64,000 nucleotides of DNA, from the NCBI RefSeq assembly GCF_014274685.1, contig NZ_CP060393.1, forward strand, positions 1,423,501 through 1,487,500, written 5' to 3'. Of the stretch, positions 1 through 7,084 are shown piece by piece. Origin of the DNA: Edaphobacter sp. 4G125. Lineage in GTDB: Bacteria; Acidobacteriota; Terriglobia; Terriglobales; Acidobacteriaceae. The translations under genes were made by a program, and so were the position numbers. Numbering within the stretch: position 1 is the first letter of the stretch; each line of letters starts with the position of its first letter. Under the pieces are notes generated by a model, which saw only the letters and a program-made list of their open reading frames with translations, was not told where the DNA came from and did not search any database.

Positions 1-2330
1 ACTCCGTCCGCGTAACCGACGAGTTCATGCAGGCCGTCGAGGCAGATGCCACCTTCTCCACCCGCACCGTCAAAGGCCGTACGCCCGTGCAGGAGTACCG
101 CGCCCGCGACATCATGAACAAGATCGCCGAGGCCACCTGGCAGTGCGGTGATCCCGGAATGCAGTACGACACCACGATCAATCGCTGGCACACCAGCAAA
201 AATACTGGCCGCATCAACGCGTCCAATCCCTGCTCCGAGTACATGTTCCTCGACGACTCGGCTTGCAACCTTGCATCCTTCAATCTCCTGAAGTTCCTCA
301 CTCCGGGAGGCCAGTTCGATATCGTCGCTTATCGCAAGGCAATCGGCATCGTCACCACGGCGATGGAAATCATCGTCGACTCTGCCGGTTACCCCACTGA
401 ATCCATCGCGAAGAACTCGCACGACTACCGCCCGCTCGGCCTCGGCTACGCCAATCTCGGCGCGTTGCTGATGGCCTTCGGTCTGCCTTACGATTCCGAC
501 GCCGGACGCGACTTCGCCGCCACCGTCACCTCCATCCTCTGCGGCGACGCCTACTGGCAGTCTTCGCGCATCGCCGAAGTTTGCCCGCCGCTCGGAGCGG
601 CCACGCCGCTCACCCAGCAGGCCGGAAAGAACACCAGCGAGAACTGGGACGGTTCCACCGGAGCCTGCCCTGGCTTCTACGTCAATCGTGAGCCTTTCCT
701 TGACGTCATCCGCATGCACCGCGCCGAGGTCAACAACATCGGCAAGTCGAAGTCTTCGGCTGAGCCTTTTGTCGCGCCGCAGCTTCAGGAGCTCATCGAC
801 GCCAGCCGCGACGCCTGGGACGGCGCACTTTCCCACGGCGAAAAGTTCGGCTACCGCAACTCGCAGGTCACCGTGCTCGCACCCACCGGAACCATTGGCT
901 TCATGATGGACTGCGACACCACCGGCATCGAGCCCGACCTCGCCCTCGTCAAGTACAAGAAGCTCGTCGGCGGCGGCATGATCAAGATCGTCAACAACAC
1001 CGTTCCCTCCGCGCTCTTCAAGCTCGGCTACACCAACGCTGAGGTCGATGCCATCGTCAGCTTCATCGACGCCACCGGCACCATCGAAGGCGCTCCGCAC
1101 GTCAAGCCCGAGCACCTCGCCGTCTTCGACTGCTCCTTCAAGGCCGCCAAGGGAACCCGCTCCATCCACTACATGGGCCACATCAAGATGATGTCGGCCA
1201 CCCAGCCCTTCCTCTCCGGAGCCATCTCGAAGACCGTCAACCTTCCTCACGACGCCACCGTCGACGAGATTGCCGAAGCCTACATTGAATCCTGGCGTCA
1301 GGGCCTCAAGGCCGTCGCTATCTATCGTGACGGATCCAAAGGCTCGCAGCCGCTCAACGTCTCTGCCGATGACAAGAAGTCGGAGAAGAAGACCGAGGCC
1401 GTCGCCAGCGAAAGCACTGCTGTTCTCGCCGCCGCTGAAGCCAGGCTCAACGCCCAGGCACACCAGATCGCCGAGCTCGAGCTTCAGATCAAGACCATCA
1501 CCGAGGCGGCCAACCGCAACTCCGACGCCATCGACGCGCAGGCCCCGCCTCGCGCCGTTCGCAACCGCCTGCCCGCCGAGCGCGCCAGCGTAACCCACAA
1601 GTTCGGCCTCTCCGGACACGAGGGCTACATCACCGTCGGCCTCTATCCCAACGGCCAGCCCGGCGAAATCTTCATCCGCATGGCCAAAGAAGGCTCCACC
1701 GTCTCCGGACTCATGGACTCCTTCGCCACCGCCGTCTCGCTCGCGCTGCAACACGGCGTGCCTCTCAAGGTGCTCTGCGAGAAGTTCGCGCACACTCGCT
1801 TCGAGCCCTCCGGCTGGACCGGCAACGAGCAGATCGGCTACGCCAAGTCGATCATGGACTACATCTTCCGCTGGCTGCAGATCCGCTTCCTCTCCGGCCA
1901 GCAGCTCTCACTCTTCGCCGGACTCGCACCGCAAGCGGCAGTCCCGGTCGAAGGAACGGTCAATGCACCCGGCAACCACGTCATCCCCTCGCTGAGTGCC
2001 AGTGTGGATGAAGGTGTCATTCCGAGCGAGCGTAGCGAGTCGAGGAATCCCCGCATTCCTTCGGAAGCGCCGAGCTTCTACGCCCCCGAAAACACCTACA
2101 CCACCACACCACCCCAGCAGGGAATCGCCCCCGATCCAACTAGTCCCTCGGCCCTGGGCTCTAGTCCCTTATCCATGGAGGACCGCGGAATCTATCACGC
2201 AGCCAATGCGCTCAAGTCCATGGTCGACATGGGCGACGCCCCAAGCTGCGCCACCTGCGGAGCCATCATGACCCGCAACGGCTCCTGCTACCGCTGCATG
2301 GAGTGCGGAAGCACCAGCGGCTGCAGCTAG
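1..2330 (+). CDS. nrdJ: Vitamin B12-dependent (class II) ribonucleotide reductase, 3' part
   Basis: The reading frame is open from base 3 at the window edge, so the N-terminus lies outside. Class II reductases turn ribonucleotides into deoxyribonucleotides using adenosylcobalamin, without oxygen. The active-site signature NPCSE is at 225-239, with the radical-bearing Cys codon at 231 and the partner Cys in SACNLAS near 264. Downstream come the rest of the barrel, a short coiled coil (about 1390-1510), a TSCPD-type domain (about 1590-1900), a low-complexity linker, and a Cys-rich tail (CATCG...CYRCMECG, from about 2247) typical of the redox/zinc tail that re-reduces the active site. Oddity: bases 2016-2060 in the linker are a dispersed intergenic-type repeat read in frame. 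The family assignment is secure; the tail function is inferred from the family. Confidence 0.95.
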   Translation, partial: SVRVTDEFMQAVEADATFSTRTVKGRTPVQEYRARDIMNKIAEATWQCGDPGMQYDTTINRWHTSKNTGRINASNPCSEYMFLDDSACNLASFNLLKFLTPGGQFDIVAYRKAIGIVTTAMEIIVDSAGYPTESIAKNSHDYRPLGLGYANLGALLMAFGLPYDSDAGRDFAATVTSILCGDAYWQSSRIAEVCPPLGAATPLTQQAGKNTSENWDGSTGACPGFYVNREPFLDVIRMHRAEVNNIGKSKSSAEPFVAPQLQELIDASRDAWDGALSHGEKFGYRNSQVTVLAPTGTIGFMMDCDTTGIEPDLALVKYKKLVGGGMIKIVNNTVPSALFKLGYTNAEVDAIVSFIDATGTIEGAPHVKPEHLAVFDCSFKAAKGTRSIHYMGHIKMMSATQPFLSGAISKTVNLPHDATVDEIAEAYIESWRQGLKAVAIYRDGSKGSQPLNVSADDKKSEKKTEAVASESTAVLAAAEARLNAQAHQIAELELQIKTITEAANRNSDAIDAQAPPRAVRNRLPAERASVTHKFGLSGHEGYITVGLYPNGQPGEIFIRMAKEGSTVSGLMDSFATAVSLALQHGVPLKVLCEKFAHTRFEPSGWTGNEQIGYAKSIMDYIFRWLQIRFLSGQQLSLFAGLAPQAAVPVEGTVNAPGNHVIPSLSASVDEGVIPSERSESRNPRIPSEAPSFYAPENTYTTTPPQQGIAPDPTSPSALGSSPLSMEDRGIYHAANALKSMVDMGDAPSCATCGAIMTRNGSCYRCMECGSTSGCS
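2016..2060 (+). repeat. GTCATTCTGAGCG-type dispersed repeat inside nrdJ
   Basis: This stretch begins GTCATTCCGAGCGAGCG and continues to GGAATCCCCGCATTCCT. It closely matches the intergenic copy at 41282-41316 and is related to copies at 41103, 59591, 59692 and 61491. Here it is translated in frame within the linker before the Cys tail. Confidence 0.7.
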
Positions 2331-2377
2331 TACCTGATTTTCTCAGGTCGACACTTCGAAGAAAGGAGGCGAGTAGC

Positions 2378-2521
2378 TTGGCAGGAACGAATAAAACACA
2401 TACCGGGTATCGCGACTCCGGCAATGGTCAGTTTATTAGTAAGACCAGCTTTGAACGTCGTAACCCGAGCACAGTTGAAAAAATCCGGATTCCTAATCCA
2501 GGACACGGAAATAGTAAATAA
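2378..2521 (+). CDS. Small 47-residue protein upstream of avcD (TTG start)
   Basis: A TTG at 2378 follows a near-perfect ribosome binding site (AAAGGAGG, 2362-2369) by eight bases and opens a 47-codon frame ending TAA at 2519-2521. The product begins MAGTNKTHTGYRDSGNGQF and is basic. The pattern YRDSxxGxFxxKxxxxxxPxTxEKxRI resembles a widespread class of tiny bacterial proteins of unknown role; I recognise the pattern, not a function. It lies between nrdJ and the avcD-type deaminase gene, where known systems carry the AvcI RNA, so the segment could be coding, an RNA, or both. Base composition matches the deaminase gene rather than nrdJ. The main support is the ribosome binding site and the protein pattern. 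Confidence 0.55.
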   Translation: MAGTNKTHTGYRDSGNGQFISKTSFERRNPSTVEKIRIPNPGHGNSK

Positions 2522-2590
2522 GTCGATTCCTAAAAGAGCCCCGGTAAGGGGCTCTTATAGCGTAGGAAAAGCTTTGAACGTTTGGTATTG
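2447..2590 (+). ncRNA. Candidate AvcI-like antitoxin RNA region upstream of avcD
   Basis: Published AvcID systems have an antitoxin RNA (AvcI) immediately upstream of the deaminase gene. Here the 268-base gap before avcD contains a 12-base direct repeat, AGCTTTGAACGT, at 2447-2458 and 2570-2581, and a strong hairpin at 2534-2556 between the two. This is a positional inference plus visible structure. No covariance match could be tested, and the small ORF at 2378-2521 overlaps it. Confidence 0.3.
2534..2556 (+). terminator. Hairpin in the avcD leader
   Basis: AAGAGCCCC pairs perfectly with GGGGCTCTT around a five-base loop (GGTAA). There is no long T-run after it, only TATAG. It could end transcription of the upstream RNA or small gene, or be part of an AvcI-like RNA fold. 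Confidence 0.4.
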
Positions 2591-2598
2591 GAGGCGGT

Positions 2599-4146
2599 GT
2601 GAGCAATCAAACCCATTCATCTCCGGAAGACAGCGAGATAGTTGTTGGATTGGTCTGTGCTGTTGGTGTGAATTACAAACAGTGCGTACATGTCATAGAA
2701 GCTGAATTCAGAAAGATGGGGTATGTACCGCGGCTGGTTCATTTGAGTGGCCTGATGGATACTTTGGCTCAGCAATTTGAGCTTGAACCAATAAAGAGCG
2801 GATTGTCTGAACTTGAACGCATTCGTGCAAGAATGAATATGGGGAACGCTCTCCGTGAAAAAACAAAGAAGAACGATCTGATCGCATTGTCGGCGATACA
2901 ACAGATTAATAGTTTGCGCGAGAACAATGGCCCGGCATTGGGAACAGTCAATATTTTGGCAACACTCAAGCGCCCTGAAGAAGTGAGAGCTCTCCGACGA
3001 GTTTATGGGGCTGGTTTTTTTCTAATAGGTCTTCACGACAGTGAAGCTGGTCGAATAAATTACTTAGTCGACAATCAAGGAATTGATAAAGTATCTGCAA
3101 AACGCTTAATGGACGATGATCAAGACGATCACAAGTCGGCAGGTCAACTAACTCGTGAAACTTACTATCTGTCGGATGTATTCGTAAGTCTGGAAAGAAA
3201 GCGTTATAAAGAGCAGATTTCGCGGTTTGTGGAATTGTTGTTTTCGCATCCCTATCACACACCAACCCGCGATGAATATGCCATGTTTATGGCGTTTGCT
3301 GCATCGCTGAAATCTGCTCAGCTAGGTCGCCAAGTAGGAGCGTCAATTGTCTCAGAAGTGGGCGACGTGGTCGCATTGGGTTGCAACGATGTCCCTAGAC
3401 CCGGTGGCGGTCAATACTGGTGCGAAGACTCAGATGATAAGAGAGATCATGTCTTGCGCAGGGACACGAACGATGTTCAAAAAAAGCTTATTCTCAGAGA
3501 CCTTCTTTCGAGATTTGGTTGTGATGGACAGACTGATGGGGAGATTGAGGAAAAGGCAAAAGGTTCGCTGCTCGCAGATATTACAGAATTTGGACGTGCG
3601 ATGCATGCGGAAATGGATGCGCTAATGTCATGTGTGCGCAATGGGATTACCGCGAGAAATGGAATCCTATATACAACGACCTTTCCCTGCCATAATTGCG
3701 CTAGACACATATTAGGGGCTGGCATCAGCCGAGTTGTCTATATTGAACCATATGCCAAGAGCGCTGCCCTAGATTTACACTTTGATGGCATCACAGTTGA
3801 TAAGTTTAACGACAATAAAAAGAAATCAACAGCTGGAAGTCGAGGTAAGATTCCATTTGAGTCGTTCGTAGGCGTTGGTCCAAGACGATACAGCGATTTG
3901 TTCATCATGAACCCTAGTTATGGGTTGGGCATCAAACGTAAACGTGACGGAAAAACAATACCGTGGCCAAAGGATGGCAAGAAACCGAGATTGCCAATGC
4001 ACGTCACTTCATATCTTCAACGTGAACAACTGTCAGTTGACGAAATGAAAGTGCTAACCGCCGAAGGGAGACGGCGAAATGGCGACAAAAGCGCAAACAG
4101 CAGAATTTCAAAAGTTCCAGCGGCATCTAGAGCGAAACGCTCGTGA
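2599..4146 (+). CDS. avcD: AvcD-type antiviral dCTP/dCMP deaminase
   Basis: The 515-residue protein has two parts. Residues about 14-215 match the degenerate P-loop kinase-like domain of AvcD proteins (VVGLVCAVGVNY; later GQLTRETYYLSDVFV). Residues about 225-440 are a zinc cytidine-deaminase domain with H336-A-E338 and P363-C364-x-x-C367 as catalytic and zinc residues, plus the family stretches SAQLGRQVGA and NDVPRPGGGQYW. Known AvcD/dCTP deaminase proteins destroy the deoxycytidine nucleotide pool during phage infection and are held inactive by an upstream RNA. The start is GTG with GGAGG at 2590-2594. Codon use is clearly more AT-rich than nrdJ or exbD, which fits horizontal gain. A housekeeping dCMP deaminase is unlikely because those lack the large N-terminal domain. 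Confidence 0.9.
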   Translation: MSNQTHSSPEDSEIVVGLVCAVGVNYKQCVHVIEAEFRKMGYVPRLVHLSGLMDTLAQQFELEPIKSGLSELERIRARMNMGNALREKTKKNDLIALSAIQQINSLRENNGPALGTVNILATLKRPEEVRALRRVYGAGFFLIGLHDSEAGRINYLVDNQGIDKVSAKRLMDDDQDDHKSAGQLTRETYYLSDVFVSLERKRYKEQISRFVELLFSHPYHTPTRDEYAMFMAFAASLKSAQLGRQVGASIVSEVGDVVALGCNDVPRPGGGQYWCEDSDDKRDHVLRRDTNDVQKKLILRDLLSRFGCDGQTDGEIEEKAKGSLLADITEFGRAMHAEMDALMSCVRNGITARNGILYTTTFPCHNCARHILGAGISRVVYIEPYAKSAALDLHFDGITVDKFNDNKKKSTAGSRGKIPFESFVGVGPRRYSDLFIMNPSYGLGIKRKRDGKTIPWPKDGKKPRLPMHVTSYLQREQLSVDEMKVLTAEGRRRNGDKSANSRISKVPAASRAKRS

Positions 4147-4282
4147 TTTAGAAACTTGGCCGAACTGGATGCGTGACGCTGGGCGAGCGTCGATGGGACT
4201 TAAAGCAGATCGGTCGTCTAAAACCGATAAATTTGTAAATAGCGAACGCCCTATTCCCTCTGTTAAAAAAGTTTCTAAGTAA
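4079..4282 (+). CDS. Small hypothetical protein overlapping the 3' end of avcD
   Basis: This 67-residue frame starts at ATG 4079 behind AGGGAGACGGCGAA, a good ribosome binding site, and overlaps the last 68 bases of avcD in another frame. The product is basic and polar, with an N-terminal amphipathic stretch (FQRHLERNARDLETWPNWM), and has no signal peptide or membrane segment. I do not recognise a family with confidence. Overlap, spacing and composition suggest it is translationally coupled to avcD. It may be an accessory to the deaminase, or simply hitchhike with it. Confidence 0.55.
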   Translation: MATKAQTAEFQKFQRHLERNARDLETWPNWMRDAGRASMGLKADRSSKTDKFVNSERPIPSVKKVSK

Positions 4283-4435
4283 GGTCGTGCTCTCCAAGAT
4301 AGATGGTCACATCTAACTTCACAATTGGGTGGGGTGAGTGCCTACATTTGTCCCATCCTTGTCGTGGAGCGAAGCTCGAACTCTGGAACCTCCATCTCAT
4401 CTACGGTGTCCAAGCAAACATGGAGGACTCACCTC

Positions 4436-4852
4436 ATGTCTAGCAGGAAACTCCGCACCGAAATCAACGTCACCCCGCTCATCGACATCCTTCTTGTACT
4501 GCTGATCATCTTCATGGTCATCCAGCCAGTCGCGGTTCGCGGTCTCGACGCGCTTCTTCCTCAACCTCCTAAATCTCCCGATCACTCGGATCAGTCGCAG
4601 GCAATCGTGGTTCAGCTCCTCGGCGATAGAGAACATGGCGTCACCTACAAGATCAACGAGACTCTCTTAGGCAAACGCGAAGTCGAACAGAAGCTCACCG
4701 AGATCTTCGCCACCCGAAGAGACAAAGCGATGTTCATCAAAGGCGATGCCGACCTGGACTTCTCACAAATCGCCGAAGTCATCGACTACGGTCATCAGGC
4801 CGGTGTGGACAACATCGGAATCATCACTCCACGAACCACCAATCCCCAATAA
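4436..4852 (+). CDS. ExbD/TolR-family biopolymer transport protein
   Basis: The 138-residue protein has the family layout: short cytoplasmic N-terminus, one membrane helix directly after INVTPLIDILLVLLIIFMVI (the membrane Asp of ExbD/TolR is the D in PLID), and a periplasmic domain. ExbD works with ExbB as the proton channel that energises TonB or Tol. The ATG at 4436 is chosen because GGAGG (4422-4426) precedes it by nine bases and because the family starts just before the EINVTPLID motif; a longer frame from 4325 has no such support. No exbB or tonB gene is adjacent, so the stator partner must be encoded elsewhere. Confidence 0.9.
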   Translation: MSSRKLRTEINVTPLIDILLVLLIIFMVIQPVAVRGLDALLPQPPKSPDHSDQSQAIVVQLLGDREHGVTYKINETLLGKREVEQKLTEIFATRRDKAMFIKGDADLDFSQIAEVIDYGHQAGVDNIGIITPRTTNPQ

Positions 4853-4861
4853 ATCCGGGGT

Positions 4862-4885
4862 GCGTTCGAGCTGATGCTCGAACGC
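4862..4885 (+). terminator. Hairpin after exbD
   Basis: GCGTTCGAGC and GCTCGAACGC form a perfect ten-pair stem with loop TGAT, nine bases after the exbD stop. No strong T-run follows (CTTGTTAAG), so termination is plausible but not certain. Confidence 0.45.
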
Positions 4886-4886
4886 C

Positions 4887-4956
4887 TTGTTAAGGGCACG
4901 GCTTCAGCCGTGCCGCAACAGTCACTAGAGAAAAGCGGCTTTAGCCGCTGAGGTAC
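4887..4956 (+). repeat. Left REP pair flanking the RAYT gene
   Basis: Two palindromes lie in a 70-base unit: GGCACGGCTTCAGCCGTGCC (4895-4914) and AGCGGCTTTAGCCGCT (4934-4949). The unit is the mirror image of 5397-5466: the outer 28 bases match with one difference, the inner 23 match exactly, and the middle is diverged. Confidence 0.85.
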
Positions 4957-4971
4957 GTTTACAATCGCCGC

Positions 4972-5412
4972 ATGGCGATCCCGAGCCGCACCGCCAAGCC
5001 CGGCACCTACTTCATCACGACAGCTACTCACAATCGTCGAAGACTCTTCCAGGTCGAGAGCAATGCCGAACTCCTTCTCGAAACCATCGACCACTACCGT
5101 GCCAGCTATCTGCTGCATGCCTATGTCGTCATGCCTGACCACGTCCACTTGCTTATCACTCCGACTGACATCACAATCGAGCGAACCATGCAGCTCATCA
5201 AAGGTGGTTTCTCCCACGGCATGTCCTCGAAGCTTCCTGTCTGGCAGCGAGGCTTCACCGACCATCGCATTCGCGACGTAGACGACTATGTCATTCGCTT
5301 GAACTATCTTCATCAAAATCCAGTCGAAGCCCGCCTGAGCGACACACCCGAAACCTACCCTTTCTCTTCCGCTAATCCGAAGCTTCGTCTCGACGAGTAC
5401 CTCAGCGGCTAA
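4972..5412 (+). CDS. rayT: REP-associated tyrosine transposase (RAYT, TnpA-REP type)
   Basis: This 146-residue protein has the compact Y1 HUH transposase layout: N-terminal GTYFITTATHNRR strand, metal-binding H57-V-H59 in VMPDHVHLLI, and a helix with the likely nucleophile Tyr112 in YVIRLNYLHQNPVEA. Such proteins bind and cut REP hairpins as single strands. The context fits exactly: inverted REP pairs lie just outside both ends, and the last codons plus the TAA stop sit inside the right-hand REP. The gene is intact and typical in length for the family. A minus-strand frame over the same bases is a shadow. Confidence 0.92.
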   Translation: MAIPSRTAKPGTYFITTATHNRRRLFQVESNAELLLETIDHYRASYLLHAYVVMPDHVHLLITPTDITIERTMQLIKGGFSHGMSSKLPVWQRGFTDHRIRDVDDYVIRLNYLHQNPVEARLSDTPETYPFSSANPKLRLDEYLSG

Positions 5413-5466
5413 AGCCGCTCTCCTGTGCACAAGGCATCGGCACGGCTAAAGCCGTGCCCTTAACAA
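5397..5466 (-). repeat. Right REP pair flanking the RAYT gene
   Basis: This is the inverted copy of 4887-4956, with palindromes AGCGGCTAAAGCCGCT (5404-5419) and GGCACGGCTAAAGCCGTGCC (5439-5458). It overlaps the last 16 bases of the transposase gene and supplies its stop codon. Confidence 0.85.
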
Positions 5467-5564
5467 GTCTGTGCATCAAAGTGATGCATACAAGCTCGTT
5501 AGAGTGTGTTCTCGAAACCTTCCCAGAACCCCGCTGACGCATCTAATCAGAAGGAGGGCTATCC

Positions 5565-6002
5565 GTGCGCTACCCATCTTCCACTCAAACCATCTCGCTC
5601 CTTACCTTAGCCTTTGCCATCTACAGCCTGAGCGCCTCCGCCCAGAACACCCAGACTCCACCGGCCTCCTCCCAACCTGCCAATCAAACTCAGACCCAAA
5701 CCCGCAGCCCTGGCGGAGACGTCGGCAGTGGAGCCGGTGATGTCGGCAAGGGCACTGCCAAGGGAGCAGGAGCCGCAGCCAAGGGTGTCGGCAAAGGCGC
5801 TGGCGATCTTGTCACCCTCCATCCTATCGACGCTGCCGGTGACGTTGGCAAGGGAGCAGTCGGCGCCGGAAAAGACGTCGGCGTCGGAGCTGCGAAGGGG
5901 ACCGGAAAAATCGCCAAGGGTACAGGTCGCGGTATCGGCAAAGCCTTCCACCACGGCCATCACAATGAGACGACCTCGTCCTCATCCAACCCACAAAACT
6001 AA
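5565..6002 (+). CDS. Secreted Gly/Lys/Ala-rich repeat protein
   Basis: GTG at 5565 follows AAGGAGGG (5551-5558). The 145-residue product has a signal peptide (about residues 1-26, ending SASAQ), a Gln/Thr/Pro linker, then repeated short units of the form GDVGKGAGxAAKGxGK to about residue 130, and a His-rich tail (HHGHHN). The repeats suggest a flexible, positively charged periplasmic or surface protein. I do not recognise a named family. The gap before it (5467-5564) shows nothing beyond the ribosome binding site. Confidence 0.7.
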   Translation: MRYPSSTQTISLLTLAFAIYSLSASAQNTQTPPASSQPANQTQTQTRSPGGDVGSGAGDVGKGTAKGAGAAAKGVGKGAGDLVTLHPIDAAGDVGKGAVGAGKDVGVGAAKGTGKIAKGTGRGIGKAFHHGHHNETTSSSSNPQN

Positions 6003-6093
6003 AGTCGCCAATTGCGCACTTGCCCCTCTATCTCGCGCAGATTAATCTAACTCCGGTTCTATTGTTTCCATCTTGCGGTACGGAGAGCGATTG

Positions 6094-6819
6094 ATGCGTC
6101 GTCCTGTCTTTGTATTCCTCAGCCTTGTTCTTCTCACCGTGTCGTGCGCCTTCGCGCAGCAGCAACTTACCAACGTCTACGTTACGGGCGACAATAACGG
6201 CTTCAGCGCCGCAGGTGCGAACGACTCCGCAATCGATCTCAAGAAATCCCTGACCAACAAGAAGACCCTGCGCGTTGTCGACTCCCCGGCAGAGGCCGAC
6301 ATCATCGTTCGCATCGACTCCCGCGATTCGCACAAAGAGGTGGATGGTTACACCACGAATACCAATCGAAGCGACGACGGTCGATCCTCTACTCGAACCA
6401 CCACCACGAATGACAAGACCGTCCGGAATCTCCACGCTACGCTTATGGCTGGCACCTTCACCCAGGCTCTCACCGCTCAAAGCGAGATGAGCTGGCGCTT
6501 CGCCGCCGACAACATCGCCGGACAAGTCGAACGCTGGACCCGCGAAAACTATTCCAAGCTGATGGCTCGCCGTGCCTCAGGAGGAAACATCGCTCCTCTT
6601 CCTTCATCGTCCGATCAGACTTCCGCACCGCCTCCGTCTCCCGATTCATCTGACCAGACTGACGAGTCCACGATCCACCCCGGCATGACCCCCGACCAGG
6701 TCACCAAGGCCCTCGGGGAGCCACAGAAGAAGGTGAACTTCGGAACGAAGTCCCTCTGGACCTACAAAGGTATGCAGGTCGTCTTCGAGGGTGGAAAAGT
6801 TACCGATGTAAAGTTCTAG
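6094..6819 (+). CDS. Secreted protein with C-terminal SmpA/OmlA (BamE-like) domain
   Basis: The 241-residue product begins MRRPVFVFLSLVLLTVSCAFA, a signal peptide. ATG 6094 is preferred over upstream TTG 6073 because GGAG (6082-6085) lies at normal distance and the signal peptide starts there. The middle (about residues 25-160) is an uncharacterised domain with a polar SDDGRSSTRTTTT loop, then a Ser/Pro linker. The last about 45 residues (HPGMTPDQVTKALGEP...GKVTDVKF) fit the small SmpA/OmlA fold found in BamE and many envelope proteins. It is probably periplasmic; no lipobox Cys follows the signal peptide clearly, and the function is unknown. Confidence 0.75.
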   Translation: MRRPVFVFLSLVLLTVSCAFAQQQLTNVYVTGDNNGFSAAGANDSAIDLKKSLTNKKTLRVVDSPAEADIIVRIDSRDSHKEVDGYTTNTNRSDDGRSSTRTTTTNDKTVRNLHATLMAGTFTQALTAQSEMSWRFAADNIAGQVERWTRENYSKLMARRASGGNIAPLPSSSDQTSAPPPSPDSSDQTDESTIHPGMTPDQVTKALGEPQKKVNFGTKSLWTYKGMQVVFEGGKVTDVKF

Positions 6820-6830
6820 CCTCTCCAAAA

Positions 6831-7033
6831 CCTGTCAAGCCCCAAACCTGCATAACTCCATGAATTCAGAAGAGAACCACGTTGCGAATTTACCCCTCTC
6901 GTCTCGCTACAATTAAAGGAGATAAAGGAGACGCAGGAATCGCCGTTTCGAAAACCTAAGATATTCGCAAACTGTAGTCCGGACCTATGTCTTTATTTTG
7001 GAATACTTTGCGCGAAAAGTGACGGGGTGGGGT
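6831..7033 (+). repeat. Composite dispersed repeat, copy A
   Basis: It runs from CCTGTCAAGCCCC to GACGGGGTGGGG, with TTGCGA (6882-6887), exactly 20 bases, then TACAAT (6908-6913), and the core GAATACTTTGCGC at 7001-7013. It shares this order and spacing with 41356-41547 (same strand) and 56891-57099 (opposite strand). It fills most of the 265-base gap before the sulfatase gene and points towards it. Confidence 0.7.
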
Positions 7034-7084
7034 GTCCGGTAGCAGTACGATAGAACGGAACCCAAAGAAACGAGTACCTGCACC

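Noticed and set aside
4795..5430. A 211-codon minus-strand frame over the RAYT gene
   Set aside because: It runs through both REP hairpins and lacks motifs; the RAYT gene has intact HUH and Tyr residues.
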